From contig DAJPGB010000001.1 of assembly GCA_025992855.1 (NCBI GenBank), forward strand, positions 1,426,001-1,490,000: a stretch of 64,000 nt of DNA. Reading direction: 5' to 3'. The notes beneath the pieces were generated by a model. That model saw only the letters and a list, made by a program, of their open reading frames with translations. It was not told where the DNA came from and ran no database searches. The stretch is from Coriobacteriaceae bacterium (GTDB lineage Bacteria; Actinomycetota; Coriobacteriia; Coriobacteriales; Coriobacteriaceae). This document shows positions 32,580 through 42,400 of the stretch, one piece after another (position 1 is the stretch's first letter; each line of letters begins with the position of its first letter). The translations under genes were made by a program, and so were the position numbers.

Positions 32580-34757
32580 ATGTCCGAGCTCTGCTCCGTG
32601 CCGCGCGTCTCGGATCGCTTTGCCCAGAGCAATGCGCTCGACGAGGATATCGCGCGACTCAAATATGTTTCGGGTAAACGTGAGGAGGCCCTTCGCCGTC
32701 TGGGAATTCGGACGGTGGGGGACCTCCTTCTCCATATCCCTCATCGATACCTGGACTTTACGCGCTCCTGGTCCATCGAGATGGCGCCCATCGGTACCGT
32801 GTGCACCATCATCGCCACGGTCGACCGTATCGTTCAAAAGAAGCCGCGTCCGCGCATGCAGGTGACCGAGGTCTCACTCGTTGATGAGACGGGCGTGCTG
32901 CAGGTCGCCTTTTTCCGTCAGCCTTGGATTGCCCAGCAGCTTAAGCAGGGCGACCGCCTGGCCGTGATGGGCAAGGTTGAGTTTGCCTACGGTTTTAAGC
33001 AGATGGCCTCGCCGCACTTTGAAAAGCTCGATGAGGGGCGTGCTGCGGGCACCATTTTGCCGGTCCATTATGTGAGTGACGGCGTGAGCCAGGCGTGGAT
33101 GCGCCGCATCGTAAGTGGCGCGCTCGAGGTCGTCGGCAATCCCTTCGATCCGATTCCCGCACGCTTGCGCGTCAAGCGCCGCCTGATGAGCAATGCCCGT
33201 GCGCTTCGATCGATCCATTTTCCCTCGAGCATGGCTGAGCGCGATATCGCGCGCGCACGGCTTGCCTACGAGGAGTGCCTCTACCTGCAGCTGGCGCTGC
33301 GCCTGCGCAACGACGGCGGCCTGGTCGATGTGGTACCCTATGCCCACGCCGCGGGCGAGCACCTGGCCGCGCTTAAGCAGGCCCTGCCGTTTTCGCTGAG
33401 CGACGAGCAACAGGCCGCGTTCCAAGATATCCTGCGCGATATGTGCGATGGCGGGCGCGTGATGAACCGCCTGCTGCTGGGCGATGTCGGTACCGGCAAG
33501 ACCGCTGTTGCCGCCTGCGCGCTGGCTGTGGCTGCCGATAGCGGCACGCAGGCCTGCGTTATGGCGCCCACGGGCGTGCTGGCGCGTCAATATGCCGATA
33601 AGACCGGCCCCTTGCTCTCGCAGGCTGGTATGACCTGGGCGCTCCTGACGGGCGCCACGCCGGCCGCAGAGCGCGAGCGGATCCATGCCCAGCTGGAATC
33701 GGGCGAGCTCGACGTGCTCTTTGGCACCCACGCGGTGCTTTCGGATAATGTGGCGTTTAAGCATCTGTCGCTCGTGGTCATCGATGAGCAGCACCGGTTT
33801 GGCGTCGGCCAACGCAATGCCTTGCGCGCGAAGGGCCCCGGTGCCGATCTGCTCGTTATGACGGCAACGCCCATCCCGCGTACGCTGGCGCTTTCGGTCT
33901 ACGGCGATCTGGACACGAGTATCATCCGCCATCGGCCCGTCCCTGGCGCTGGCGTGACGACACGCGTGCTTACCGAGTCGAGTCGCGACCTTGCCTATGG
34001 CGCCATCCGCGAGGCGCATGAAAAGGGTCAGCAGGCCTACGTGATTTGCCCGCTCGTGGAGCCGAGTGACTCGGCCGATGATCTGGAGGACGTGCCCGGT
34101 ATCGCCCGCGACGACGAGGGCCGCGTGACGGTCCCCGTGCCGCTGCACGATACGGCGACCGAGCTCGATCGCCTGCGTCTGGCGTTGCCGGGTCTTGCCA
34201 TCGAGCGCCTTCACGGCCGCATGCCAGCGGGGGAGAAGGACCAGGTTATCGATGCCTTTAAGCGTGGCGAGATTGACGTGCTCGTCTCGACTACGGTGGT
34301 CGAGGTGGGCGTCGACGTGCCTAACGCCACCGTCATGGTCATCGAGAACGGGGAGCGCTTTGGGTTGGCTGCTCTGCACCAGCTGCGCGGTCGCGTGGGC
34401 CGTGGCAGTGTGTCGGGCACGTGCCTGGTCATGACGCACTCCAAGGGCAACGGCGGCGCTTCGGCAGCACAAGATCGCCTGCAATCGCTCGAAAAAACCT
34501 CGGATGGCTTTACGCTCGCCCAGATGGACCTGCGTCTGCGCCACGAGGGCGAAATCCTGGGGTACCGCCAGCATGGCGGAGTGACCCTGCGCTTTGTCGA
34601 CCTGGATGCCGACGAGGAGCTGATCGAGTGGGCCCATTTGGACGCGGTCGAGCTCTTGCGGTATGCTTGCAACCTTGACTCCGTGGCGACGCGCCCCCTG
34701 CGCGATGCGGTCGCCATGCGATATCGACACATTTTTAAGGAGGTCAGCGGAGGATGA
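32580..34757 (+). CDS. recG: ATP-dependent DNA helicase RecG
   Basis: A 725-residue superfamily 2 helicase that remodels stalled replication forks and Holliday junctions. An N-terminal wedge/OB domain (VCTIIATVDRIVQKKPRPRM) is followed by Walker A LLLGDVGTGKTAVA, the DEQHRFG DEAH-type box, TATPIPRTLA, and the C-terminal helicase lobe QLRGRVGRG. Starts 10 bases after fakA and ends overlapping rsmD by 4. Confidence 0.94.
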   Translation: MSELCSVPRVSDRFAQSNALDEDIARLKYVSGKREEALRRLGIRTVGDLLLHIPHRYLDFTRSWSIEMAPIGTVCTIIATVDRIVQKKPRPRMQVTEVSLVDETGVLQVAFFRQPWIAQQLKQGDRLAVMGKVEFAYGFKQMASPHFEKLDEGRAAGTILPVHYVSDGVSQAWMRRIVSGALEVVGNPFDPIPARLRVKRRLMSNARALRSIHFPSSMAERDIARARLAYEECLYLQLALRLRNDGGLVDVVPYAHAAGEHLAALKQALPFSLSDEQQAAFQDILRDMCDGGRVMNRLLLGDVGTGKTAVAACALAVAADSGTQACVMAPTGVLARQYADKTGPLLSQAGMTWALLTGATPAAERERIHAQLESGELDVLFGTHAVLSDNVAFKHLSLVVIDEQHRFGVGQRNALRAKGPGADLLVMTATPIPRTLALSVYGDLDTSIIRHRPVPGAGVTTRVLTESSRDLAYGAIREAHEKGQQAYVICPLVEPSDSADDLEDVPGIARDDEGRVTVPVPLHDTATELDRLRLALPGLAIERLHGRMPAGEKDQVIDAFKRGEIDVLVSTTVVEVGVDVPNATVMVIENGERFGLAALHQLRGRVGRGSVSGTCLVMTHSKGNGGASAAQDRLQSLEKTSDGFTLAQMDLRLRHEGEILGYRQHGGVTLRFVDLDADEELIEWAHLDAVELLRYACNLDSVATRPLRDAVAMRYRHIFKEVSGG

Positions 34758-35410
34758 GAATCATCGGCGGCGAATGGCGCGGTCGTAAGATCGAGGAGCC
34801 CCGTGGTCGCGATGTCACCCGCCCCACGACCGATCGCGTGCGCGAGGCATGCGCATCTATGGTCATGTCGGCATTCGACTTCGATCTGGACGAGGTCCGC
34901 GTCCTGGACGCCTTTGGCGGCTCCGGTGCCTTAGGGTTAGAGATGCTCTCACGTGGTGCCCGCTCGCTCACGACGTTCGAGATCGATCGGAATGCCGCGC
35001 GGCTCATTACCAAGAATATCGAGTCGCTCTGCCGTGACCGTGCGCGTTGGCGCGTGATAACGGGCGACATGCTGGCGAGTGCCTCGCGCGGTCGTGTGCC
35101 GGGCGGCCCCTTTGATCTGGTCCTGCTCGACCCGCCCTATGCTTTTGGTGCCGAGCCGGTCGAGGAGCTGCTGCAGAAGCTGGCTCAGCAGGGTCTGCTT
35201 GCACCTGGCGCTTATGCCCTGTTTGAGCATGCCGCCGCCGATGCGGGCGCGCATCCGGCAGGCTTTGAGATCGTGCGCGAGAAGCGCTACGGCATTACCT
35301 CGGTCGACCTGCTTCGTTGGGTCGGCGATAACGATGGTGAGGAAGATTGCGCTGGCACCGATGCTCACAACAACGATGCCACGACGTTTCAGGAGGACGA
35401 CCATGAATGA
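34754..35410 (+). CDS. rsmD: 16S rRNA (guanine966-N2)-methyltransferase RsmD
   Basis: A 218-residue methyltransferase with the RsmD opening MRIIGGEWRGRKI, TRPTTDRVREA, an SAM-binding FGGSGALGLE loop, and the catalytic DPPY in LVLLDPPYAFG. The last ~20 residues are an acidic, Asn/His-rich tail that overlaps coaD by 8 bases. rsmD-coaD adjacency is widespread in bacteria. Confidence 0.92.
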   Translation: MRIIGGEWRGRKIEEPRGRDVTRPTTDRVREACASMVMSAFDFDLDEVRVLDAFGGSGALGLEMLSRGARSLTTFEIDRNAARLITKNIESLCRDRARWRVITGDMLASASRGRVPGGPFDLVLLDPPYAFGAEPVEELLQKLAQQGLLAPGAYALFEHAAADAGAHPAGFEIVREKRYGITSVDLLRWVGDNDGEEDCAGTDAHNNDATTFQEDDHE

Positions 35411-35900
35411 CACCATCAACCGCGTGATCGTCCCGGGCACCTTCGATCCCATCACGTTTGGCCATATCGACGTCATCCGCCGCGCCCGCCGCATCTTTCC
35501 CAGTGTGATCGTCGCTGTTGCCGAGTCGCAGGGTAAAAACGGTGTGGGTACCACGTTTATGCTCGATGAGCGCGTGGCGCTGGCCCGCGAGGCGCTCGGT
35601 GATATCGACGGCGTCGAGGTCCTGCCCTTTACCGGCCTCTTGGTCGACTTCGCTCGCGAGCAGGGGGCGGGGGCCGTGGTCAAGGGCCTGCGCGCCATGA
35701 CCGACTTTGAGTACGAGCTGCAGCAGGCAGATCTCAACTATCGCTTGGATAACGAGCTGGAGTCCATCTTTGTCATGAGTGCGCCGCAGTACGGCTATAT
35801 CTCGAGCTCGGTCGTTCGCCAGATCGCCTCACTCGGCAGCGATGTATCGACGTTTGTCCCGCCCAACGTGGTCGAAGCGCTCAGACATCGCTTTTCGTGA
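35403..35900 (+). CDS. coaD: Phosphopantetheine adenylyltransferase
   Basis: A 165-residue CoaD, the penultimate step of coenzyme A synthesis. The T-x-G-H motif is in PGTFDPITFGHIDVI, and the ISSSVVRQIAS block is the second ATP-binding signature. ATG 35403 with AGGAGGAC upstream. Length is normal for the family. Confidence 0.95.
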   Translation: MNDTINRVIVPGTFDPITFGHIDVIRRARRIFPSVIVAVAESQGKNGVGTTFMLDERVALAREALGDIDGVEVLPFTGLLVDFAREQGAGAVVKGLRAMTDFEYELQQADLNYRLDNELESIFVMSAPQYGYISSSVVRQIASLGSDVSTFVPPNVVEALRHRFS

Positions 35901-35968
35901 CGTTTTTTATTGCCTGGTGGCATGTGGTAAACTAGCACGATGATATGTTACCTATGAAAGGAGACCGG

Positions 35969-36466
35969 ATGCCGGGCGAGAATTTTCCTGGCGATAGGAT
36001 CGTCAGCTTGGTCGATGAGCTCGAAGGGCTGATCGAGGAAGCCAAGCCGCCTTTCGGCAAGAACGCTCAGTTCAAGGTCATCGACGCCGACGTGTTCTTC
36101 AACATCCTCGACGAGATCCGCATGAGCTATCCCGAGGAGTGGCAGAAGTCCCGCCGTATCCTTAAGGAGCGCGAGGAGCTTATGGCTTCCGCCGCCGCTC
36201 AGGCCGATTCCATCATCGCCGACGCTCAGCAGCAGGCCCTCACCATTGCCGGTGAGCAGGAGATCGTCCGCTTAGCGCAGCAGCAGGCCGACGACATCCG
36301 TGATCGTGCCCAGCAGTACGAGCGCGAGACGCGTTATGCTGCCGAGGACTACGCAGAGCAGGTCTTTACGCACCTGGAGGAGAACCTCAAGAGCCTGACT
36401 GGCACCGTTACCCGTTGCCGTCAGCAGCTCAACGAGGGTGCCGCCCAACAGAATGGTCAGTGGTAA
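35969..36466 (+). CDS. SepIVA/DivIVA-like coiled-coil protein
   Basis: A 165-residue soluble protein: an N-terminal ~75-residue globular part (IVSLVDELEGLIEEAKPP ... DADVFFNILDEIRMSYPEE) then a long Ala/Gln/Glu coiled coil to near residue 135. Shape and gene position, between coaD and the DUF177 gene ahead of rpmF, match the actinobacterial septation/DivIVA-related protein (SepIVA in mycobacteria, the equivalent locus in Streptomyces). ATG 35969 has AAAGGAGACC upstream. A role at the division site or growing envelope is inference from that synteny. Confidence 0.7.
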   Translation: MPGENFPGDRIVSLVDELEGLIEEAKPPFGKNAQFKVIDADVFFNILDEIRMSYPEEWQKSRRILKEREELMASAAAQADSIIADAQQQALTIAGEQEIVRLAQQQADDIRDRAQQYERETRYAAEDYAEQVFTHLEENLKSLTGTVTRCRQQLNEGAAQQNGQW

Positions 36467-37020
36467 TGGCTGAGTTCCCGAGCGTTACCGTCGATCTTTC
36501 CGAGCAGCTTGAGTTTCCCGGAGATTCGTATCCGCTGACCGGCAAGGTCGATGTCGCCACCTACACGGTGGGCGAGAAGGAGTACCAGCTACAGGACGGC
36601 ATCGACTACGACGTTGTCTTTACCAATGCCGGTACCGGTGTCTTGCTCACGGGCATGGTCCGCGCGCACGCCACCGGCGAGTGCGACCGTTGCCTGGAGC
36701 CCGCTTCGTTTGATATCGCCGGCGAGATCGAGGAGTTCTACCTCTTCGAGGAGCCCGAGGATCCCGAGGCCTTCGAGGACGGCTACGAGCTCCTGGGTGA
36801 GGACCGCATCGTCGATCTGGGTGAGCCCATCAACGACGCGGTCGTCATGGACACGCCGTTTGTGGTGCTCTGCAAGCCCGATTGCCGCGGTCTGTGTCCC
36901 ACTTGCGGTTGCAATCTCAACGTCGAGCAATGCGATTGCGCCGCACAGGCAGAGGCAGAATGGGCCGCTGCCACGGAAAATCCATTTGCAGCATTGAAGA
37001 ATCTCAAGCTCGATGAGTAA
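36466..37020 (+). CDS. DUF177 (YceD) family protein
   Basis: A 184-residue DUF177 protein. The family core CDRCLEPASFDIAGEIEEFY is present, and the C-terminal segment CKPDCRGLCPTCG plus a following CDC suggests a metal-binding cluster. YceD proteins sit before rpmF almost universally and have been linked to 23S rRNA/50S maturation in some organisms. Its ATG shares one base with the stop of the preceding gene. Confidence 0.9.
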   Translation: MAEFPSVTVDLSEQLEFPGDSYPLTGKVDVATYTVGEKEYQLQDGIDYDVVFTNAGTGVLLTGMVRAHATGECDRCLEPASFDIAGEIEEFYLFEEPEDPEAFEDGYELLGEDRIVDLGEPINDAVVMDTPFVVLCKPDCRGLCPTCGCNLNVEQCDCAAQAEAEWAAATENPFAALKNLKLDE

Positions 37021-37084
37021 AACTGTGGTAGTATCGCTACTTGCGCGTAATCGCCACACTGGATAGTTCATAAGGAAGGTCACT

Positions 37085-37264
37085 ATGCCCGTACCTAAAC
37101 AAAAGCAGGGTCGTATCCGCACTCACACCCGTCGTTCCGCCAACATGAAGATTTCGGCTGCGGCTCAGTCCACGTGCCCCCGTTGCGGCGCTGTCAAGCT
37201 TCCGCACCACGTGTGCCCCAGCTGCGGTTTCTACAAGGACCGCGAGGTTATCGTTACCGAGTAA
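37085..37264 (+). CDS. rpmF: 50S ribosomal protein L32
   Basis: A 59-residue L32. It starts MPVPKQKQGRIRTHTRRS and carries the four-cysteine zinc ribbon C31, C34, C44, C47 (CPRC ... CPSC). AAGGAAGGTCACT precedes the ATG. Follows DUF177 by 64 bases. Confidence 0.97.
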   Translation: MPVPKQKQGRIRTHTRRSANMKISAAAQSTCPRCGAVKLPHHVCPSCGFYKDREVIVTE

Positions 37265-37304
37265 CGGTATACTCTGGATGCGATGCCGTTCCAAATGGAA
37301 CCAC

Positions 37305-37335
37305 AATGGCCGGCTCAATGAGTCGGCCATTTTTG
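37305..37335 (+). terminator. Terminator between rpmF and plsX
   Basis: AATGGCCG, 11-base loop, CGGCCATT followed by TTTG. Probably partial, since the lipid genes downstream may share transcripts. Confidence 0.7.
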
Positions 37336-37351
37336 TATAAGGAGCATGTAT

Positions 37352-38371
37352 ATGAGTAACGTTCGCGTTTGTGTAGACGTTGTGGGCGGAGACGAGAAAC
37401 CTCAGGTTGTTCTCGATGGTATCGAGGCTGCGCTTGCCGCCGATCCCGATATCGAGGTCTTGGCAGCTGGCCCCGCTGAAATCGTCAATCCCTTTGCTGC
37501 TTCCCATGCACGTGTTGAGGCTCTTGAGGCACCCGACGTTATCGCCATGGATGACGATCCCATTCGCGCCGTGATGACCAAGCGTAAATCGTCGATCGTG
37601 CTTGCCTGCCGCGCCATCAAAAAGGGCAACGCGGACGCGTTCTTCTCCGCCGGCTCGACCGGTGCCATGACCGCTGCCGCCACCGCCTATGTGACGCCGT
37701 TTAGATATATGGCCGAAGGCAAGAAGCAGCCGGTGCGTCCCTGTCTGACCAATGCGCTGCCCAATCGCGCCGGCGGTCTGACGGTGCTGTGCGATATGGG
37801 CGCCAACCCCGATGTCGAGGTCGATGACATGGTGCGTTTTGCCCAGATGGGTAGCGCCTATGCCCGCGTCGTCCTGGGCATCGAGCATCCCCGCGTGGGC
37901 CTGCTTGCCAATGGCACCGAGGACGAGAAGGGTTCCAACTTTACCAAGGCCTGCTTCCCGGCCATGAAAGCCGCCGTTCCCGGCTTTGTGGGCAACTGCG
38001 AAGGCACCGACCTCACCTCGGGCAATTTCGATGTCGTCGTTGCCGATGGCATGTCGGGCAACATCGCGCTCAAGGCCACCGAGGGCGCTGCCAAGTTTTT
38101 GCTGCAGGAACTCAAGGGTGCCTTTATGGCCTCGCTCGGCACCAAGATCGCCGCGCTGCTCATCAAAAAGCAGATGCGCGAGATTAAGGCCAAGCTCTCT
38201 GGTGATGCCAAGGGCGGTGCGATTCTTTTGGGCCTGCGTGGCGTGGTCCTAATCGGCCATGGCGCCACCTCGGTCGAGGCTGTTAAAAACGGTACGCTCG
38301 CGGCGGCCGAAGCCGTGCGCGCGGGGCTGGTCGAGAACGTCGCCAACTCCATGGACGGCATCGTTTTGTAA
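37352..38371 (+). CDS. plsX: Phosphate acyltransferase PlsX
   Basis: A 339-residue PlsX, which makes acyl-phosphate from acyl-ACP for phospholipid synthesis. Typical blocks: VCVDVVGGDEKPQVVLDGI at the start, MTKRKSSIVLACRAIKKGNADAF, AGSTGAMTAAAT, and a C-terminal GVVLIGHGATS. The usual MGGD is VGGD here. ATG 37352 has TAAGGAG 6-7 bases upstream; ATG 37346 is too close to the ribosome site. Confidence 0.93.
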   Translation: MSNVRVCVDVVGGDEKPQVVLDGIEAALAADPDIEVLAAGPAEIVNPFAASHARVEALEAPDVIAMDDDPIRAVMTKRKSSIVLACRAIKKGNADAFFSAGSTGAMTAAATAYVTPFRYMAEGKKQPVRPCLTNALPNRAGGLTVLCDMGANPDVEVDDMVRFAQMGSAYARVVLGIEHPRVGLLANGTEDEKGSNFTKACFPAMKAAVPGFVGNCEGTDLTSGNFDVVVADGMSGNIALKATEGAAKFLLQELKGAFMASLGTKIAALLIKKQMREIKAKLSGDAKGGAILLGLRGVVLIGHGATSVEAVKNGTLAAAEAVRAGLVENVANSMDGIVL

Positions 38372-38437
38372 GAGCGAGTTAGAGCGCTGTTATGTGCCTC
38401 GCGGCCTGCTTCGTGGGGTAGAATCAGAACCGTGTCT

Positions 38438-38459
38438 TGGTACCGCCCGGGCGGTACCA
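38438..38459. promoter_or_regulatory. Perfect 22-bp palindrome before acpP
   Basis: TGGTACCGCCC and its exact complement GGGCGGTACCA with no spacer, about 36 bases before the acpP start and 13 bases after a -10-like TAGAAT (38419-38424). It could be an operator for a lipid regulator or, with the TTCTTTT that follows, a leader hairpin. Confidence 0.6.
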
Positions 38460-38495
38460 TTCTTTTGGTATTCATTCACTATGAGAGGAAGCGCT

Positions 38496-38738
38496 ATGGA
38501 CCGCTCCGAAATCTTCGACAAGATCGCCGAGGTCGCTGCTGACGTTCTGGGCGTCGATGTTGCCGAAATTAGCGATGAGGCCACCTTTGACGATCTCGAT
38601 GCCAACTCGCTCGAGCGCCTGCAGCTGGTTACGGCTATCGAGGACGAGTTCAACCTCGAGATCGATGACGAGACTCTGCTCTCGCTCAACTCTGTCGCCG
38701 ACGCCGTCGACGCGATCGAACACGCCAGGGAGGCCTAG
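38496..38738 (+). CDS. acpP: Acyl carrier protein
   Basis: An 80-residue acidic ACP. The phosphopantetheine attachment serine is S38 in DLDANSLERLQ; the usual DSLD is NSLE here. AGAGGAAGC precedes ATG 38496. Between plsX and rnc, the common plsX-acpP-rnc order, so the housekeeping fatty-acid ACP. Confidence 0.94.
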   Translation: MDRSEIFDKIAEVAADVLGVDVAEISDEATFDDLDANSLERLQLVTAIEDEFNLEIDDETLLSLNSVADAVDAIEHAREA

Positions 38739-38741
38739 GTC

Positions 38742-39467
38742 TTGGCTTTGTCTGAACGACTTACGCGTGCCCAGGAAATCCTGGGCCACGAGTTCAATAA
38801 TAAGGTACTGCTGCGCGCGGCGCTTACGCATCCCTCGGCAGTCGAGGGCCAGCCGGTTTCTGCCAGCTATGAGCGCCTTGAGTTCTTGGGCGATTCCATT
38901 TTGGGCGCCGTCGTCGCCCGTTCGCTCTTTGAGTCCTATCCGGAGTTTGACGAGGGCAAGCTCACGCGCCTGAAGGTGTCGCTTGTCTCGGGCGCCACGC
39001 TGTCCGAGGTTTCTCACGAGTTGGGCATCGACGACATCATCATCTTTGGTGCCTCCGAGACAGGTACCGGTGCGCGCGGCCTGCATTCGGCGCTCGAGAA
39101 CGTCTACGAGTCGCTCGTGGGCGCGCTGTACCTGGACGCCGGCTGGGATGCCGCAGCGGAGTTTATCCACCGTACGCTTAAGCCGCATTTGGCTTCCGAG
39201 CGTGCCGAGCACCCCGCGAACCCCAAATCGTTCTTGCAGGAGTGCGTGCAAGCCGACGGTCACGAACCCCCGGCGTATAAGCTCGTTGGCTCCGAGGGCC
39301 CGGCGCATGCGCCCACCTTTACCGCCGTGGTGTTGATCGATGGTATTCGCCAGGGTCGCGGCTCCGGCTCCTCAAAGAAGGAAGCCGAGGGAGCCGCTGC
39401 ACTCGAGGCACTTGACCGCATGGGCTACACCACCAACGGCGTGATTCTCAACAAGAAGCCTGTTTAA
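38742..39467 (+). CDS. rnc: Ribonuclease III
   Basis: A 241-residue RNase III cutting double-stranded RNA in rRNA processing. The catalytic signature ERLEFLGDSILG and the second acidic site ENVYESLVGALYLD are intact; the C-terminal 70 residues are a dsRNA-binding domain (PKSFLQECVQADG ... GSGSSKKEAEGAAA). The start is a TTG (38742) only 3 bases after acpP, with GGAGGCC upstream. Confidence 0.94.
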   Translation: MALSERLTRAQEILGHEFNNKVLLRAALTHPSAVEGQPVSASYERLEFLGDSILGAVVARSLFESYPEFDEGKLTRLKVSLVSGATLSEVSHELGIDDIIIFGASETGTGARGLHSALENVYESLVGALYLDAGWDAAAEFIHRTLKPHLASERAEHPANPKSFLQECVQADGHEPPAYKLVGSEGPAHAPTFTAVVLIDGIRQGRGSGSSKKEAEGAAALEALDRMGYTTNGVILNKKPV

Positions 39468-39477
39468 GCGAGGAACC

Positions 39478-42400
39478 GTGTATCTCAAGTCCCTCACGCT
39501 CAAAGGGTTCAAGTCGTTTGCCGACCGCGCCCATATGACGTTTGAGCCGGGCCTGACCGTCATCGTCGGTCCCAACGGCTCGGGAAAATCGAACATCTCT
39601 GACTCGATTCTGTGGGTCCTGGGCGAGCAGAGCGCCAAGCAGCTGCGCGGCCAGGCCATGGAGGATGTCATCTTCTCGGGCTCGTCAGCGCGCAAGCCGG
39701 TGGGTGTCGCCGAGGTCACGCTGGTGCTCGATAACTCGGACCATATGCTGCCCGTCGACTTTGACGAGGTCGCCATCACCCGTCGTATGTATCGCTCGGG
39801 CGAAAGCGAGTACCTCATCAACTCGAGCCCGTGCCGCCTGATGGACATTCAGGACATCCTGCACGATTCGGGCCTGGGTAAGGATACGCATTCCATCATC
39901 AGCCAGGGCAAGCTCGACGCCATTTTGCAGAGCCGCCCCGAGGAGCGCCGTGCCCTCATCGAGGAGGCCGCCGGCATCTCCAAGCACAAACGCCGCAAGG
40001 AGCGTGCGCTCAAAAAGATTAAATCGATGGACGAGCACTTGACCCGTGCCCGCGACATCAATAAGGAAATCGCCCGTCAGCTGCGGCCGCTGGAGCGTCA
40101 GGTCGATCGCGCGCGCAAGTACAAAGAGCTGTCCTCGCGCGCGAACGAACTTACGCAGATGCTGGCCGTCGACGAGCTTCGTTCGCTGCAGTCGCAGTGG
40201 AACGACTTGGAGAGCCGCTCCAAGGAAGGCGCCGCCGAGCTGGAGCTTGCGCAGTACCGCATGGGCGAAAAGGAGCGCGAGCTCGAGAAGCTCCAGGTTA
40301 TGCTCGAGGAAAAGGGCCTGTTTGTGGGCGACCTGGGCGAGCAGCGCCGCCATATGCAAGACGTGGTCGGCCGCATTAACTCCGATATGCGCCTGCTCGA
40401 GGAAAAGGGCCACAACATGGTGTCGCGCCTGTCCGACATGCGTGGCCAGATCTCGAGCTCCGAGCATCAGCGTCGTCGCGTGGTCGAGGAGCTCGAGGAC
40501 GCGCGTGCACAGCTTGAGGAAGTGACCGGCGCGCACATGCAGGCCCAGGAGGACGTTGACGCCGCTGGTCCTGCCGCCGCTGAGCTCCACGAGCGGCGCG
40601 TGGCGCTCGACAATCAGATTTCGCAGCTTACGCGTGAGCAACGCGATGTGCAGCGTGTGGCCGATAACGCGGCGCTCGAACTCGCCAAGGTGAAGGACTC
40701 GCTGAGCAACGCCGAGGTCGAGGACAACATGTACGCCTCGCGCCTGGAGCAGATTGATGAACAGCTCGAGGAGGTTACAGCATCGCTTGATAGCCGTCGC
40801 GACCGTGCTGAGGAGCTTGAGAGTGCCCTTGAGGCGGCTCGTCAGGCCCAGAACGATGCGCGCGAGGCCACCGAGGTCGCCCGTGCAGCCCTGAAGGACT
40901 TGCGTAATCGTGAGAGCGAGGCGCGCAACAAGCTGTCCGAGGTGCGCTCGGAGCTTGCCAGCCAAAAGAAGCTTGATGCCCGCATGGCCGACAGCTCGCC
41001 GTTGGTGAGCCGTCTGGTGGGCGCGCTGGGCGACAATGTTGCTGGTCGTCTGGGTGATGTGCTCGAGGCTCCGCGTGAGCTCGAGGGTCTGGTTGAGCAG
41101 CTGCTCGCCGGCGATATCGATGCCCTGCTGTTCGATGATGCCGCCGCACTGGAGCGCGCCGGTCGCGCCGCTCTGGACCAGAAGAAGGCCTCGGGCGAGG
41201 CACTGTTGGTGGCGCGTGGCGTGAGCGGATCTACTGCGGCCGAGGGTGCTGCCGGCACCCGTCTGGTCGACCGCCTGTCCGTGCGCGCGGACTATGGTCC
41301 GGTCGTCGAGGCCCTGCTCGGCGGCTATTACGTTGTCGATGATTTGGCTGCTGCGCTGGCGGGTCCGGTCGTGGACGGCGTGACCTATGTGACTCCCGAT
41401 GGCGCCCGTGTTTCCTGCGGCGGCCTGGTGCGCGTAGGGCTCGATGCCGGCGAGGCATCGGGTGCCTTGGAGCGCAAACGCCGCATTCGCGAGCTCGAGG
41501 GCCTGGAGCCCGATCTAGCGGCTGCGTTCGAGCATGTTTCGGATCAGGTCATCGAGGCCAATGCTGCCGTCGAGGAGGCGCGTGCCGCCGAGGGCGATGC
41601 CGCCGGCGAGATTGCCCGCCTTGAGGGCGAGCGCCGCTCGCTGCTCTCCGAGATCGGCCGTCTTGAGCAGAGTGCCAACAACGCTGAGGTCGAGCGCGTG
41701 CGCATTTCCAAGCGCCGTGAGCAGGCTGCCGAGGCCGTTCGCGCTGCGCGTCCGCGCGTGGACGAGCTTACTCGCTCTCGTGATGAGGCTCGCGCTCAGG
41801 CAAGTGACCTGGGCCTGCAGATTGCCGAGGCCAATGACGAACTCGATCGCGTGCGTCGCGACGACTCCGAGGCCGCCGGCAAGCTCGCCGATGCCAAGGT
41901 GCGCCTGGCCCAGACGAGCGAGCGCCTGCGTTCGCTGAAGGGCCGTGTGCCCGATTTGGAGCATCGCTTGGAGGGCATCGATCGCCGCATCCGCGGAACG
42001 CGTCAGGCCTCGCGCTCGCTTGAGCTGCTGCGCCTGCGCGTCGATCCCATGCACGAGCGTTATTCGGCCCTGCTCGAGCGTGCCTCGGATTGGGCGGCAC
42101 GCCTGCGCGACCAGGCCTCTCTGGAGGAGGCGGACTCGGCTTCGCTCAAGAAGACCATCGAGGACGCCAAGGCCGAGGTCGCCCGTGCCAAAGAGAGGGT
42201 CGATGCTGCCACCGCAACGCAAAATGAGTTCAAGGTGGCCCGCGGCAAGCTCGAGGTGCAGGTGGAGGCCGCGATCAAGGCCATCACCGCCGACGGCACC
42301 ACGGTGCTCGAGGAGGCACTCATGCTTCCCGCGCCTACCGACCGTGACGCCGCCGAGCGCGAGCTCAACCAGCTTGTGCGCCAGATCAACAACCTGGGCC

